Positions 42,616 to 54,627 of a stretch of 64,000 nt of DNA are shown here, piece by piece. Position 1 is the stretch's first letter. Each line of letters opens with the position of its first letter. A model generated the notes under the pieces. It searched no databases. It was not told where the DNA came from and was given only the letters and a program-made list of their open reading frames with translations. The translations under genes and the position numbers were made by a program. Source of the DNA: Collybia mongolica (taxonomy: Eukaryota; Basidiomycota; Agaricomycetes; Agaricales; Clitocybaceae); assembly GCA_013420905.1 (NCBI GenBank), contig JAAXNY010000011.1, positions 2,232,001-2,296,000 of the forward strand, in the 5' to 3' direction.

Positions 42616-43139
42616 TTTTTTTCGCCCAGTTCCTGCTATCGGAACGCCATGACAATTGCATCCAGACTTAGTGCCAAAACCAGGGAAGGAGCATGCTACT
42701 CCATGTCGGAATGTAAATAAAGAGATCAATCATATGGTAATTACGGGTTTGTAAATAGATACAACGATTAATATTATCTAGGTAGTAGAATGGAGGAATC
42801 ACCTGGATCCACGATAATGGGGCAGAAAACTCTAAGAAATATCCCTCAAATCTCCAATCATAGGCTGGGGAAATCAAAACAATTCTGGAATTCCGGAGTT
42901 TCGACAGTGGGTCGTGGGGGACTTCTGGGGGCCTTTACAATTAAGTCGTAAAACCATATTGGCCCGTTCACGTATTGACACCCAGAGTGCTGTACCGTCA
43001 GGACACACCTTGAGGGCCTTAGGTTACGGTACATCCGTCACCATCAGGATCGTTGGCTATATGGCTGTATGCCGAATACGGTAAAGTATCCCTAGAGACG
43101 CCTTTGTAAATGATCAAAGGAATGCACTGGATTACCCCC
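42616..43139. other. Intergenic, no gene seen
   Basis: Between the tRNA and the 3' end of the TEA-domain gene. Nothing recognised. Confidence 0.45.
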
Positions 43140-44651
43140 CTAATGAATCCCATAGTTCACAGAGGGCCCTGTCGGAAATGATGCTGGTGTCAATGGTGAC
43201 AAGGCATCAAAGCCATCATATGGTTTGCCACCGAAGGACAACTGACCATATATGGGTGGTCGGCTGCTAGCAACTGGTATTTGTAAAGGTGAATATTGAC
43301 CACCCCAGATTGGCTCTACGGCGAAAGCGAGGTGGTTCTGGTACGGCTCGACCCTTTTGCAGCCCATGTCAGATAAAGGGCTTTCCATCGGAATGAGGTA
43401 ATCGAAAGACTCCTGGGGCTCATATTTGACTCGGGGCCCCTCGCCACAACCACTCGACATGGGCAGGGAGTGTGTATCGTGATGAGGACTTCCAGGCGGA
43501 TAGCGAAATTTGTAGACCGCCGAGAACGCAAGGAATGAGGTGGGGCCGTCGTTAATGACTTCCTGAAGGATTGTATATTGAGTAGGATCTTTCCGACGTG
43601 TCAGAATCTGCTCACTCAAAAAACAAGAGGTTCTAACTCACCGGGGCTTTCCAGTATCTTGTCCCACCATCCGGGAACAAACCTCGTACTAAATAATAGC
43701 GCGCCGTCAGCGTTATTGGGGGCAGGACCAATAGCCGTTAGAAATGTTGTCTCAGAGAAGACCGACATCCCGGCCGACTTCACGGTGAAGTACGACCGAG
43801 CGGATATCGGTGACCGCGATACAAAGGTGACGGTGGGATCGATGGATTGGAGCCATCGGGGCTGTTGGGAAGCTTGAGCTATGTCCAAACCGTCGAAAGC
43901 GGGAGCCTGATCGAAGGAATCGGTATATGAGCCAAGGGAGGAGTCGGGAAGAAGGTCAATATGAATAATCATTGGTGTTTCCGCTTCATAGCCACAATTC
44001 TGTATATTTGTGGGTGTCGTTGGCTTGCTCGATGTATCAGTTGTCGTCTCGCTGTCATGTCCACGGCGCGCGCGCCGACCTAAGCCTCGGTGGCGGGAGG
44101 CATGCCCAGATGGACCAAGGGGAGAAACCAAGCTCATCACTAGGCAGGTGTAGGTAAGTCACACGAAAGCGCCCCCCTCCCCTCCGGCAAGTACGTAGTA
44201 CTTACATAGTCGTCTGTTACTAGCACCTGTGACCTTCAGCTGTTGTAGTCGGCTGCCAACTTGTTTGGCTGTCCTCCGCTTCCCTGTAGTAGAGAATATA
44301 TAGTCAGAGATAAAAAGATTTCTCATGGGAAACCGGCCGAGGAGCCTGGTCTGCCTGGAGTCATCAGGCTGATATCTCTCAAGGCCTAATTGTTTTCGAA
44401 TCTGAATGAAAAAGCTTGGAGTGTAAAACAAAAAACTAACCTTTCAGGAGTGCGGCCTCTAGTTTGGGTGGCCAAACTACTTCGCCCCCTCCCAAAGTTT
44501 TCCAACTTCTTCGGCCCTTGACGATGGACTGAAGTACTTTGTATGTCGTCTGGTTCTGCGATGTTGCGGAAGCTTTGTAGGTGTTTGTGGTCAACGCAGC
44601 GCGGGATGAGGAAGGCAGGGACACTGGGGGCTCTCGGTGTGAGGTGCGCAT
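43140..44651 (-). CDS. TEA/ATTS-domain transcription factor (TEAD/AbaA/Tec1 type)
   Basis: Sequence-specific DNA-binding protein. Five exons: 44651-44441, 44385 to about 44213, about 44134 to about 43643, and a downstream exon beginning at about 43594 (GDPTQYTILQEV), stop at 43140. The TEA domain (residues about 50-115) is assembled over the first intron: GRRSWKTLGGGEVVWPPKLE, ALLKGLERYQP, LLGRFPMRNLFISDYIF, then TTGKRRTAKQVGSRLQQLKV, the DNA-contacting third helix, which is fully conserved. The rest is a C-terminal region with beta-rich stretches (PTVTFVSRSPISARSYFTV, DGPTSFLAFSAVYKF), in the place of the co-activator-binding domain of TEAD proteins, and a Pro/Gly-rich tail. Likely a developmental regulator by analogy with AbaA and Tec1 (inference). 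Confidence 0.9.
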
Positions 44652-47224
44652 GGGTTCTAAAACGATTAGATTAAAAGAAGAAGAAAAAGGTTCGGTCCCC
44701 CCAATTTATGGAGCTGCTTGGAAGCAAACACGGTTCAGATACGCCTTCGATAAAATTTTAGGATACTGCCACAGTGGGGAATTTAATATGTATTGTTCGG
44801 CTGCTCTCCGATTGAACAAAACACCACTTTAAGACAAGTCATTTGTACTTGAGGCATAATAGATAACCTCAAAGCCGGTGCTTTGCACAGAACACGCACC
44901 CATCGTAACATAAATTCATTTTCGCCGAGAAAGCCATGCGCCGTCCAGCATTGGCTGTGGTAGTGGCCGGCCAGTATGACCAGATTGTATACGAAGTCCT
45001 GAAGATGGCAGCATACCCGGATGTGGGAGGTGCCGTTCATGGGATAGATCTCGTTTGCGACTTCTTTACGAAATAGGCACAACCGGCGTTGACAGCGCCC
45101 CGTATGAATAAATGGGGATCGTATTCTGATCATACACGGTTATTGTTGAAACGGAAATTGCCTATAATCGCAGGGGCGGGGACTGAAGATACTGAGGCCG
45201 ACTCTGGACGAGACGTATCTCGAAACGGAGGCGTAACTGGACATTAAATGCCCTGGCGTACATGAGATCTGTGGAACTTCTTTCCTGCGTAGTTCATGCA
45301 GTTTTGGCAGCATCAGGGCTAATTTTGAGTGATGTCCCTTACAACGGACACCTCGACCTATTGCGACCAAATCAACCCTAACCTTGTCCGTAGGGTATGA
45401 AGAATCATGCTTGCAAGTTATATATATACCTATAAGGAATAATCGGACCATCAAAACTCGTCGAACAGTGGAGCTTATTCAACTTACATATTTCGACGGC
45501 CGAAAGCCCATACGCTTGGAGCAAACGACGAGGGCGACGTGCACTTCCCTGTAACTCACAAAAGATATCGTCACGTAAAACTACAGAATCGGACACTTGC
45601 TTATTGTCTAAAACTCCCAGTATATACACCGGCGCTTGAGGTCATGCTAATTAGTATCAGAATTCTCACTGTCGAGGTTTCTATTAAACGCCTTACTGAG
45701 AAGCACGCCAGATAGCACCCATGGCCTCCGAAGTACGGATACGAGCAAAACGATCTCCGAATAGATGCAACGCGGATCTGGCGGTCGAGGCTGATGAGAA
45801 CCAAGCGGAAGATTGGGGCGCCAGAAATTAGGGATTGGAACGCAGCAGTATACTTCCCTGAAAAATCACCGGTCGCTTGCCAGTATCAGTGATGGCCTCG
45901 GGGTCCATAGGGTAAGTTTAAAAACGGGGAACAGTGCCGAGAAGATTGACAATGGATCAGCTGAATAAAGGGAGTCTGAAGAATGTAAGATTCCCTGTCC
46001 CCATTTCAAGGAGGGTTAGTAAAGGAACTTTATAACCTGCGAGGGAATTTCAAATACGGTCGGTGTGTGATTATTTCATGACGATGGAAATGGCTTACCA
46101 TTTGATCGGTACGCATCATCCCGGTAATGGTGTGATTTGATTTTGAATTCCGGTTAACAACGAGAATAGATAAGTTGGGGTGAGTTCCTAGGTGCTCGAG
46201 CCGCCGAAGTGAACTAGAAACCTCTTGACAATGCCTTCGGTGATATTGCCTAGTTATTGAGATTGAAAAATCCGGCATGCTGACGGGTATACAACGCAAA
46301 TGATCTATTGGGCGACCGCCGACGCAAGTCTAGGTTAACATCATGAATATGCGCATGTTTTTAGCTTAACGCCCAAATCCTCATGTTCCCAATTGGGGTG
46401 GTTCTCGACCCACAAGCGAGTGCCTTCTTCTTTCTTGATCGTCGGCCTACAACACATGAGATTTATCCAAAAGAGGGTGGAAAACAAACAAGGCAACGTA
46501 CACGAGGTTCTGAGGTGACGAAATTATACCTCGGGGAGATAGAAACCAACTTTGATACCGCGGACAATTTCAAGGAGCCTTCTTAGTGGCAATAATATCC
46601 ATCATTCGTTAGTAAATCATCCGGATATAGTCCGCTAGACCAGTTGTCGAATCTATTGCTATATTCTCCAGGCAAGATAATGTCGAAACCCAAAGAACGG
46701 ACAAGAAGACTGTGAAATATGTGATACACTATGGGAAGGGATAACACTGACTTTGCTTGAAGAAAGGGTTAAGAAACTTAAGCGCCTTTGACGACTTCAT
46801 AGACGCGAAGGGGTGTTACGAATTCCTATTGAGGGTGCCCGAGTCCTAGGCGCAGTTTCGCCACAGCGCCGGACTTTAGGATATTAGAATGTGGGAGTCG
46901 AAATCTTAAAATATAATTAGTGATGACACCAGTGGGAACGGATGTAGGCATCGCAAATCTGAGATCAGTGTTGCCAGTCAGCAAAGTACGTTTTGTGTGT
47001 AAAAACCATGAATAGTGAAGGCCTGAGTTTCCTTGAAGTCCAACTGACAAGAATGCCAGCGGAGTGGTGAACCTGGATCAATATCACAACCAACACGTTT
47101 GGGATATGCGAAGTAGGTGTTAGATTGTGTATAAGATGAATGGGCGCGCAAATACAAAAAGCTTGGGTCACCCGCCATGCCAAGAGTGACCGGTGACCAG
47201 CGACTAATGCACGGTCAACATAAT
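44652..47224. other. Long gap without a convincing gene
   Basis: About 2.6 kb. Several minus-strand frames (for example around 46030-46299 and 46830-47180, with MAGDPSFLYLRAHSSYTQS) have protein-like stretches but no exon chain or family could be established. It may contain a decayed gene. Confidence 0.35.
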
Positions 47225-47413
47225 TCAGACATAAAACATAATAACCGCAAGGGTAAAAATATTGTGAGTAAGTCTGAAAGTTTTTCAGGATATACGAGAA
47301 GAGTTTTCTCACTCGTTCGTGGTGACACGCTGCCCCTCGGCTTTCTGTTCCTCTGCCACCCGGCTTTCCACCTCGTATGCGTAGATCTTGCGTAAATCAT
47401 CACGTTTCCCCAT
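47225..47413 (-). CDS. Possible small single-span membrane protein (49 aa)
   Basis: ATG at 47413 opens MGKRDDLRKIYAYEVESRVA, a charged helix. A 39-nt intron (47312-47274; GTGAGA...TTTCAG) then joins a short hydrophobic end (LTHNIFTLAVIMFYV). The layout resembles small tail-anchored organelle proteins, but the intron is very short and no family is recognised. Low confidence. Confidence 0.27.
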
Positions 47414-47654
47414 TGTTTTTCCTTATTCGCAGTAGTGTGAATAACCCATGAAAATTTGGTGTTAGATGTAACGTTAATGCCGGAATCGAGACTACGTGAT
47501 AGCAATCGCCTTTGAGGTCGACAAGCTGACAATGACTGACACAGAACGATTCATCACTCGACTACAAGAGGCCCGAGTGCCAAGCACTTATGATAAGGAT
47601 GTTGTAATGTCGAATGTGAGAGTTGGATTTCGCATGACTCACGGAACAAAAAAT

Positions 47655-47740
47655 GCCGTGTTGGCGTAGTGGTAGCGCGTCTCACTCGTACATTCATGTG
47701 TGCAATGAGAAGGTCACTCGTTCAATCCGGGTACGCGGCA
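47655..47740 (+). tRNA. tRNA-Thr(CGT) with short intron
   Basis: Same body as the two tRNA-Thr(TGT) genes, acceptor GCCGTGT with ACGCGGC, T-arm identical. The anticodon loop reads CT-CGT-A, then an intron of about 13-14 nt before TGAGA. Discriminator A. Confidence 0.88.
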
Positions 47741-48015
47741 ATTTTTTGACAACAACCGTGACAAAGAGATTTGACCTTGGTCGACGGTAAAAAAATGAAC
47801 TAATCGATTATGATACGGGCAATTTATAGCAAATTACCTAGATATTTTAATTGAACATTCTGTTCTGAAGGCAAAAATGATAGGACATGTTATGGTGAAA
47901 GGCCCTGCAGGTGTAAGGGTAGCAGAGGAGCTTCAGTAATAAGTCGTCAGATATACCAAAGAGGAAAAGTTTTAATAACGGAGAAGAATGAGCTATATTA
48001 AGCAAATTCCTCTAT

Positions 48016-48911
48016 TTACATATTCTCACTCAGTTGCGCAACTTCACCAGCGCAACGCCTCGCTCCAAATATGCCGATTTGATTCCTCGGGCGAACAATA
48101 CCCCACCAATTATCTGGAAGTCTTTCCTCTCCAAACCATTGTCGAAGCCGGGAAAGAGGGATTATACTCTGAATTTCGGATTGCACCTGATTCTCGAGCC
48201 GCCTATCAAGGGAATAGGAGTTGCAAGCAACGGGGACATGAATGTGCTCCTGCAAAACAGACCATGCAAGTCCACATTCGCCTAGAGAAACCTGATCGTG
48301 TAGCCAGCTTAAAGGATGTGATGAAGCGGCCTTTCGTTTGGCATGAAGTCTCCCCAGATCGCTGAGAGTTAAACCTTCTGTGCGTTTGTGAGATTGGGCA
48401 AGCAACAAAAGCTCAGCTAGAAGCGCAGGATCGGGCGAAGTAGATGGAATGTCGTCGGGGTGAACGAGTGAAGCGTTATGAGCGATTTTAGATGTTCCTC
48501 GAACAGACAAAGATGCGAGATCCAAAGTCCAAGAAGGTATTGCAAAAAGGTTTGTGATCCAGTGCAACACGGAGTGTTTTGACGTTTCTTGATAAGCTTT
48601 AGGTTGATAGGAGAACTTGGCAGAGGTGAGGAAGCCAAAGAATGTGAGAAAGAACGCGAGAGGAAGAGAGAGGTTGTAAACGACTCTTATGGCATCTAGC
48701 ATGTCCCAAAACGAAATGTTGGTACCCATGCGATTTCTAAGCAAGCGATATCAGATACAGTGCACATGAAATGGTTTGCAGATGCCACTTACAAATAGCC
48801 CTGATTCGCGAGGGCATTCAGAGCGGGGCAGGGAGACCGGCTGACAGGAAATCGGGGTCGAATGAAGTCATGACTGACTTGGAATACAGGGGATACACAA
48901 GAGTAAGCCAT
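48016..48911 (-). CDS. Peroxygenase-like heme-thiolate protein with altered distal site (279 aa)
   Basis: Member of the chloroperoxidase/unspecific peroxygenase (UPO) superfamily. Exons 48911-48793 and 48736-48016. The proximal Cys-Pro motif is intact: SRSPCPALNALANQGYL, heme-ligand Cys28. It is followed by DMLDAIRVVYNLSLPLAFFL, as in family members. The distal acid-base motif, EHD in short UPOs, reads AHN at residues 125-127, so the catalytic Glu and the Asp are both gone while ASLVH after it is kept. The C-terminal half has the usual GECGLAW and the FGEERLPDNWWG element, showing the protein is not simply decayed. No signal peptide is evident. Likely still heme-binding but not a standard peroxygenase (inference). 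Confidence 0.8.
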
Positions 48912-49611
48912 TGATAAATGACTTTCACCTAAAATTCGTGAAAGCCAGCCTTTTATAAGCCTCGATGTGAAGATCTTGATCGGTGGGGCCTGGGCGAAAT
49001 GATCGGTGCAAGTGACGAGTAAAAATCATATATTGCGGGTAGGCCTTTAGAGTCCACACCCACCTCCGATAGTGGGTAGCCAGTGGGTATCCAATTCGTT
49101 TGAACAATCGAGACCCCCTATTCACAATTTCGAATGTGGGGACTTGGTCCTCGGACCCGAAGCCCTCATGTTCAGCCGATGCCCGGAGGCCCACCTGGTA
49201 GTGATCGTTTCTACTTGGTTGATATGGAAAAAAAAGATAAGTGGCGTGTCGTAACTGTCGCGTTCAGAGGCTTGAGCGTGCAGACCAAGTGCAGGCCTAG
49301 CAGGCCTTATTTGGTCATATTGTTTGGACAAGATCATACCTTAGAATGAGCTCCGCCGCGGAGTTTAGGATTCAGGGTGGGTCACTTTTGAGCCAGGTGA
49401 GTTCAATTGCGTTTCACCAGGTTTCGTAATTGTAGCACTCAACACTTATTTCCAGAGATCCAAAATATAGAGACCAAAATATAAAGATCAAAAACTCCTA
49501 TATAAAGCTTGAGCTTGGTGGTAAGTTAAAACATTCGAATCCAGGGTTATCCATATTTCTTCGAAACAACTAAAAACCTGACCCATTTCGCCGTTTCCTC
49601 ACCCATCCCCC

Positions 49612-50067
49612 TCATTCGCCTGGGAAATGACCACCGTTCTCTTGTGCAACCCTCCAAAAATCTTTCCAGGCATGTTTCCCACTCTCTATGGTGGTGATCA
49701 CCGCCCCTGCATTCGAAGCTAGGACGCGGACGGCCTGACATTTCTCTTTTCCTATAGCTTCACCCCCCTTGACGATCAAAACTGTTTTGGGGTGTAAATC
49801 GGGTGACATTCCTTCGTCGGTGACGACGAAGAAGAGCCTATTGATAGCGTGCATGTCGATCTCATGCTTCTCAGCCCATCTTGCGTGCAAAGTCGCGACA
49901 TCGTCGACGGACATTTCAAGTGCATTATTGGAGGAAAGTTCAAAGTGATTGGGAAGATCGGTTGGGGACGAAGAATGCTGAGCGGTAAGTTCTTTGATCA
50001 GCGACGCCTCGATATCTTTTCCAAGCGGCTGAGTAATATAGACTATGATTGGCTTTCTCGAGGTCAT
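49612..50067 (-). CDS. Hypothetical protein (151 aa)
   Basis: Single open frame from MTSRKPIIVYITQPLGKDIE to a stop at 49612. Looks alpha/beta: a hydrophobic first strand, then HARWAEKHEIDMHAINRLFF and KTVLIVKGG, then a short helix and strand (AVRVLASNAGAVITTIESG). Residues resemble a small thioredoxin- or Rossmann-like fold but no active-site motif is evident. It sits between the two peroxygenase-like genes on the same strand. Function unknown. Confidence 0.55.
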   Translation of the reverse strand: MTSRKPIIVYITQPLGKDIEASLIKELTAQHSSSPTDLPNHFELSSNNALEMSVDDVATLHARWAEKHEIDMHAINRLFFVVTDEGMSPDLHPKTVLIVKGGEAIGKEKCQAVRVLASNAGAVITTIESGKHAWKDFWRVAQENGGHFPGE

Positions 50068-50359
50068 TTTTCATAAACGTTGGTGTGGAATGGGTTTCTC
50101 GTCAAGCCTGAACAGGCCTGAGAATGATTAGTGTTTGACATCTCACGGGGTCTTTCTTTCTTATAAAAGAGAACATAGACCCTGACCTTCAAGTTCCTGT
50201 CAAAATCCTCAAAATCACAAAACGAGTCGGACATCCTGGAAATAATACAAGATGAATTGAGTATCTATCTAGAATGTTGACGCTACCCATTACTTCGTTG
50301 TCGTATTATCATGGGTATTATCATAAATAAATAAAACCAATAATTTATATGTTTAACCA

Positions 50360-51100
50360 TTAACTACCCCGGGTAGAGATCATATTTTTTGCGATTATCG
50401 ATGCTATGCCGGCGGCCGAAAGTAAGCCGACAGGCTTCGCGGGGGGCACCCACCCGTGAGGGAACCTCTCATTGCCATACCACTCCTTGACTAATTCCGT
50501 TGGAACTTCATCCTTCTCGTCTTTCATCACCAGCCATGTTAATGCTGACTCGCCCGTCGCGATGTGGGAATGCAGATTATCAAGTGGAGTCGTAAGCCCC
50601 GACTCTCGGTCAACACGCGCGCGGGAAAAATCTTTGAGACCAAGTCCGTGTCCGCGTGCGGCATACTGTAACAGGTTTTGGAGCAGTTTACGATCTGGGG
50701 TGCTACTAGCATATTGACGTTCTGGTAGGCAATCGTCATGGACCAACGAAGCATCGTGCTCAATGAAATTATGTTTAGCAAGATCATGGAGGTCTAGTCG
50801 GAGTCCATGCCCGCAATAGACGACGGCTACCAGCGAAAGAAACGTGGCGAGAATTAATGATAAGTTGTAAACCCTCCGAAGTGCGTCGACCAGCTCCGGG
50901 ATCGTCAAGTTTTTGCCATCGCGGGATCTGCACATAAGTAAGTGACGGGAACCTGACCGGTAAAGGCGAACGACATACATGTAGCCGTGATTGGCGAGTG
51001 CATTAAGTGCTGGACATGGGGCTCTGCTTTGGCCCTCTTTACGTGGCATGAATTCGTGCGAACAGGATTCCGTGAACATGGAAGTGTGCGTAGGGAACAT
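50360..51100 (-). CDS. Unspecific-peroxygenase-like heme-thiolate protein (229 aa)
   Basis: Chloroperoxidase/UPO superfamily, short type. Exons 51100-50979 and 50927-50360 join as GYI-SRDGKNLT over a 45-nt... scale intron. Heme-ligand motif SRAPCPALNALANHGY with Cys29; distal acid-base motif IEHDASL with E97, H98 and D99; PELVDALRRVYNLSLILATF between them. The C-terminus carries GESALTWLVMKD and WYGNERFPHGW. All residues expected for peroxygenase or peroxidase chemistry on a heme are present. Family members oxyfunctionalise small organic compounds with hydrogen peroxide. No signal peptide seen, unlike secreted commercial UPOs, so an intracellular role is possible. It is a paralogue of 48016-48911. 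Confidence 0.88.
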   Translation of the reverse strand: MFPTHTSMFTESCSHEFMPRKEGQSRAPCPALNALANHGYMYVVRLYRSGSRHLLMCRSRDGKNLTIPELVDALRRVYNLSLILATFLSLVAVVYCGHGLRLDLHDLAKHNFIEHDASLVHDDCLPERQYASSTPDRKLLQNLLQYAARGHGLGLKDFSRARVDRESGLTTPLDNLHSHIATGESALTWLVMKDEKDEVPTELVKEWYGNERFPHGWVPPAKPVGLLSAAGIASIIAKNMISTRGS

Positions 51101-53311
51101 TGTTAAATGATATTAGAGGCAAAATAATAAGAACAAGCCGAGCCTGGTGTCCGAGCTGAGGGGACAAATAAACCGAATATTTGAATGGCTTTGAAGGATA
51201 TTGTTTCGATGCTTTATACTCCAGTAGAGGCCAAGAATGCGAGGCCGTTCAAACATTATCAGTACGCCGCATCTCGTTACCCCGCATTTTTCCCAGCGTT
51301 TAGTGATATGCGTTGAGTTCTTCGTTTCGTGATATGATGAGATGTAAGTGAGACACCATACGTGCACATGCTACATCTTGGAGCTCACTGTATATAGTTT
51401 CAAAGGCCGATACCAGTGTACAGCGCTGATAAACCTTGCTTGTGCCCCTCAATTTGATTGTTGAACCATGTGGGTGCTGTGATTCCCGAATGATGGGAGG
51501 GAGCGCTCATGGTTCGGGTGTTGTGAGTGATGGGAAAGGCAAGCGTTCATTCACGGTTTGGTCATGAGATAGACTTGTATAAGGCTATAACATTCGAGAC
51601 ATGAGTTCCAGAACTTTCGTGAAGTTTGCGAGATGGACGGAGGATTGAATCAGGATGTAGAAGCTGTAAGCTAACTCGCTTCGATATCAAAAGCCAGAGG
51701 CTACACAGATATTGATTGCGGTCTCAACCCACGAGGGTGAACTGATCTCATCCTGGTTATAGGGCAGAGCTCTGGTAATCTTGTACAAAAAGAATTTGGC
51801 AAAGGTGACGGGAAAGTCCTGCCCTACAACGGTTTTCTCCACGTCTTCGATCTAGTTTTTTTACCGCCGATTCCAAACCTCCGAGTCGCTGATCGGAACT
51901 CTCCTTAAATAAACTTCGGAAGTTGAAGCGGTGAGATGGGCTCTGAATATGTTTACAAAGATATCCGATCATTAATGTTCAACTTCGGTTTCAGGATTTC
52001 GACGATGTTCTGGTTGGGATAACAACCTTGTATTCCGCAAGGTCAACATGAGCCTCGCAGAGTCGGGACTACAGCCTGATCGCTAAGATGATCTGAGTTG
52101 TGAAGAAACCAGCTTTGTAAATGATCCATCGCGAAGATATTCAACGACCTCTAAGTAGAGTCGATGGAGCCGTCAACAATTTTTAGGGCTGGTGCGAGAC
52201 AAATTTGAGGTCATTGCATTTCGGACGACCTATAAATGCCCATGAACATCTTTCAGGCAGTACGGCAGTAATCTTACAAAAACTGCGTCTTTCGCAACGA
52301 CCACCGCCGAACTGCTCAACGACCAGAACGCCTATGGATGCGCTGCCCATCGTTATTAGGTAGTCATGTCACGTCAATGTCCATCTATCTTGGTAACGAC
52401 ACTAGGAACCCGGTTGGGTCATTGCCAAGGTCGGTGTTGTCACTGTATCGCAATCGTCCTCGAGGCCATCAATCGAATTTCGAACCCCCCCGTTGCTTCA
52501 TCGCAATGACCGACACCAACGTCTGCCTTCAGGGAAAGGTAGGACCAATAAGATCAGACCATTCAATTTGATCTGATTTTCGTATCCTTACATTCTGAAA
52601 ACGCATTCTATGATGTGACTGATGAGTTCGCTTCGATGACTGATGCCGACAACCTGAAAATATCTCAAACCCCTATTCTCAACGCTGCTCTGAGTGATGC
52701 CAGTGGGTGGGCAACGAAATGGGTCGTTCCCAAGAACTCGAAATACGTTTCACGTTTGCCGGCTGAGAGAAACCCAAAACTACATCACTGGATGAATCTG
52801 ACGGCGTTGTTTTGAGAGGATGATCAACACGATAACTCGGTGTGCTCACGACCTTGAAACTGTGTAGTATATGAGCTCGTGTTCGTATCTGGTAGCAACT
52901 GAGTGAGCCATGTCCACGAGGGATACTCCAGCTCACAACAATACAAGAATACATTTTTCACGTGGCCCTTTTCCATCGGAATCGTTTCCAATAGGTCGAA
53001 AGGTTGGGGACGGTGGCTTCGCGTTTGCATAATAGCGGTATTGTTTACGGTTAAACATTGACTAGCATGGGCAGAGGGTCAGTCCTCTCACACCCGAGAT
53101 GCGCGACCACAATGATAATCAATACCATAGAGACTTACTCCCACCAGTGGTTGTTAGTAGATGACTTTCACACTAGTTTCCCGGCTTGCTCAGTACTTGT
53201 AAAATAGATGAGTGTATCTCAGTTCCTATTCTTGAAGTCTGAGCCTCATCAAGTTGCTCTGAGTCACGCGCTTTAGCCGTGACCGTGACTGCAATCGTCC
53301 GAGTCATCGGC
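51101..53311. other. Intergenic, no gene seen
   Basis: About 2.2 kb with short frames only. One copy of a 27-bp direct repeat (ATGCGCGACCAC...AATCAATAC) lies at about 53099-53125; the second copy is at 53312-53338, abutting the peroxygenase remnant. Confidence 0.4.
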
Positions 53312-53335
53312 ATGCGCGACCACGATGATAATCAA

Positions 53336-53490
53336 TACTGCCATCCCGGGATCTGTCCGGGCGTCAAGAAAAGGATGTCCGGCAGATGAGTGAATAAGGT
53401 ACATGTAACCATGGTTAGCGAGCGCATTGAGCGCAGGGCACGGGGATCTGCTCTGACCTTCTCCGCGTGGGAAGAATCGTGCGGAGAGGA
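53336..53490 (-). pseudogene. Truncated peroxygenase-like gene remnant
   Basis: Minus-strand fragment with the N-terminal UPO block (FFPRGEGQSRSPCPALNALA, then NHGYM). The intron position is conserved: after it the sequence ATCCCGGGATGGC matches the second exon start of the gene at 50360-51100 (ISRDG). Similarity ends there. No distal motif or C-terminal half follows, so this is a 5'-only remnant of a third copy. Confidence 0.7.
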
Positions 53491-54627
53491 TGTCGGCATG
53501 TACACACCCATTATCAAGGTGAGTAATGACTGTAGGAATAATAATGAAAGTAAACTTTGGGCCTGACTTTTAAGAAAACCGTCTATTGTACTCGATAATC
53601 TTTGCTGAGGCAGTGAATGCGCGGCCGTTATATTTGAGTTTAACTTTGAAGTTAGGCCTGCTCTCAACTTGCAATCATCGCTAGCACCAATGAAACAAGA
53701 CGACCCGCACCTCCACGTTGCACGTAGGGTATAAGGTCGGCATGGTACCCTTGTATTTCCACTGAACGGTTGATAACAACGCGCGATCAATGTGATCTAT
53801 GCGACTAACCCTAGCACTGATTCAGCATATCATGGTAACTCTCCCCATATCTTCTCCCAACTCCCAGTTTGCACTAGGGTGCTCGAAGGCGGTGGTCGCG
53901 ACCAGGAAGTGATTAGGAAAATGCCCAGAGTACTTATAATGAGTCACCTCCGGTCTCTATGAGTATGCCAGGTGGAGTATAGTTTGCTTCATTCACGCCA
54001 TCTTTAGGGATGTAAAACTGAGCGATTTAACTAAAATTTAGGATGTTTTACGATACGATGGACGGAGTCCGCTGCGTTGAGACATTGTTGGTGGGGCACA
54101 GATGCGCATTAATTATTGGTGGGGATGAGCTCCTTGGAGATTGAGGAAGGGACATGACGTGGACCATTTGTTAACCAAACAGCCCAGTCTCCTCTGAATA
54201 TCATGTTCATCCGCTCCGATTTGGAGTGCGTACAAATCACGTAGGACAGGGATCACCCCTGGAAGCTTAAGCGATAAGAGAGCCAGATTCAGCGATACGC
54301 AATACTCCAGTTAAACAAAAACCTACCTCAGATATTGGACGTTGTGCTCCTCCTGGTGTGAATTGATGGGTTACCATGACCTGCGTATAACGCTGATGGG
54401 CTTTTTCTACTGCTTGGAGCTCTTTATGTATGAATGTCTGGGAAGCCTGGAGGTTAAGTTGTAACTTGAAGTGTTTGTAATATCATAAGGTTGAAACGAT
54501 GGGCCTTACACTTTGCACCCGAGCAAGACTCCCATTTGCCGACTCTCGAAATGATCCTATGTGATTTCTCAGCTTTGAAAAGGCTCTGACAATCTCGAGG
54601 CCTTCCAAAAGAGCTCAGCCTGGTGTA

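Noticed and set aside
47168..47230. A third exon for the small gene at 47.4 kb
   Set aside because: It would need an intron of only 27 nt, too short for these genes.
53332..53790. 152-aa minus-strand frame over the peroxygenase remnant
   Set aside because: It is out of frame with the Cys-Pro motif; the real homology is in another frame and is truncated.
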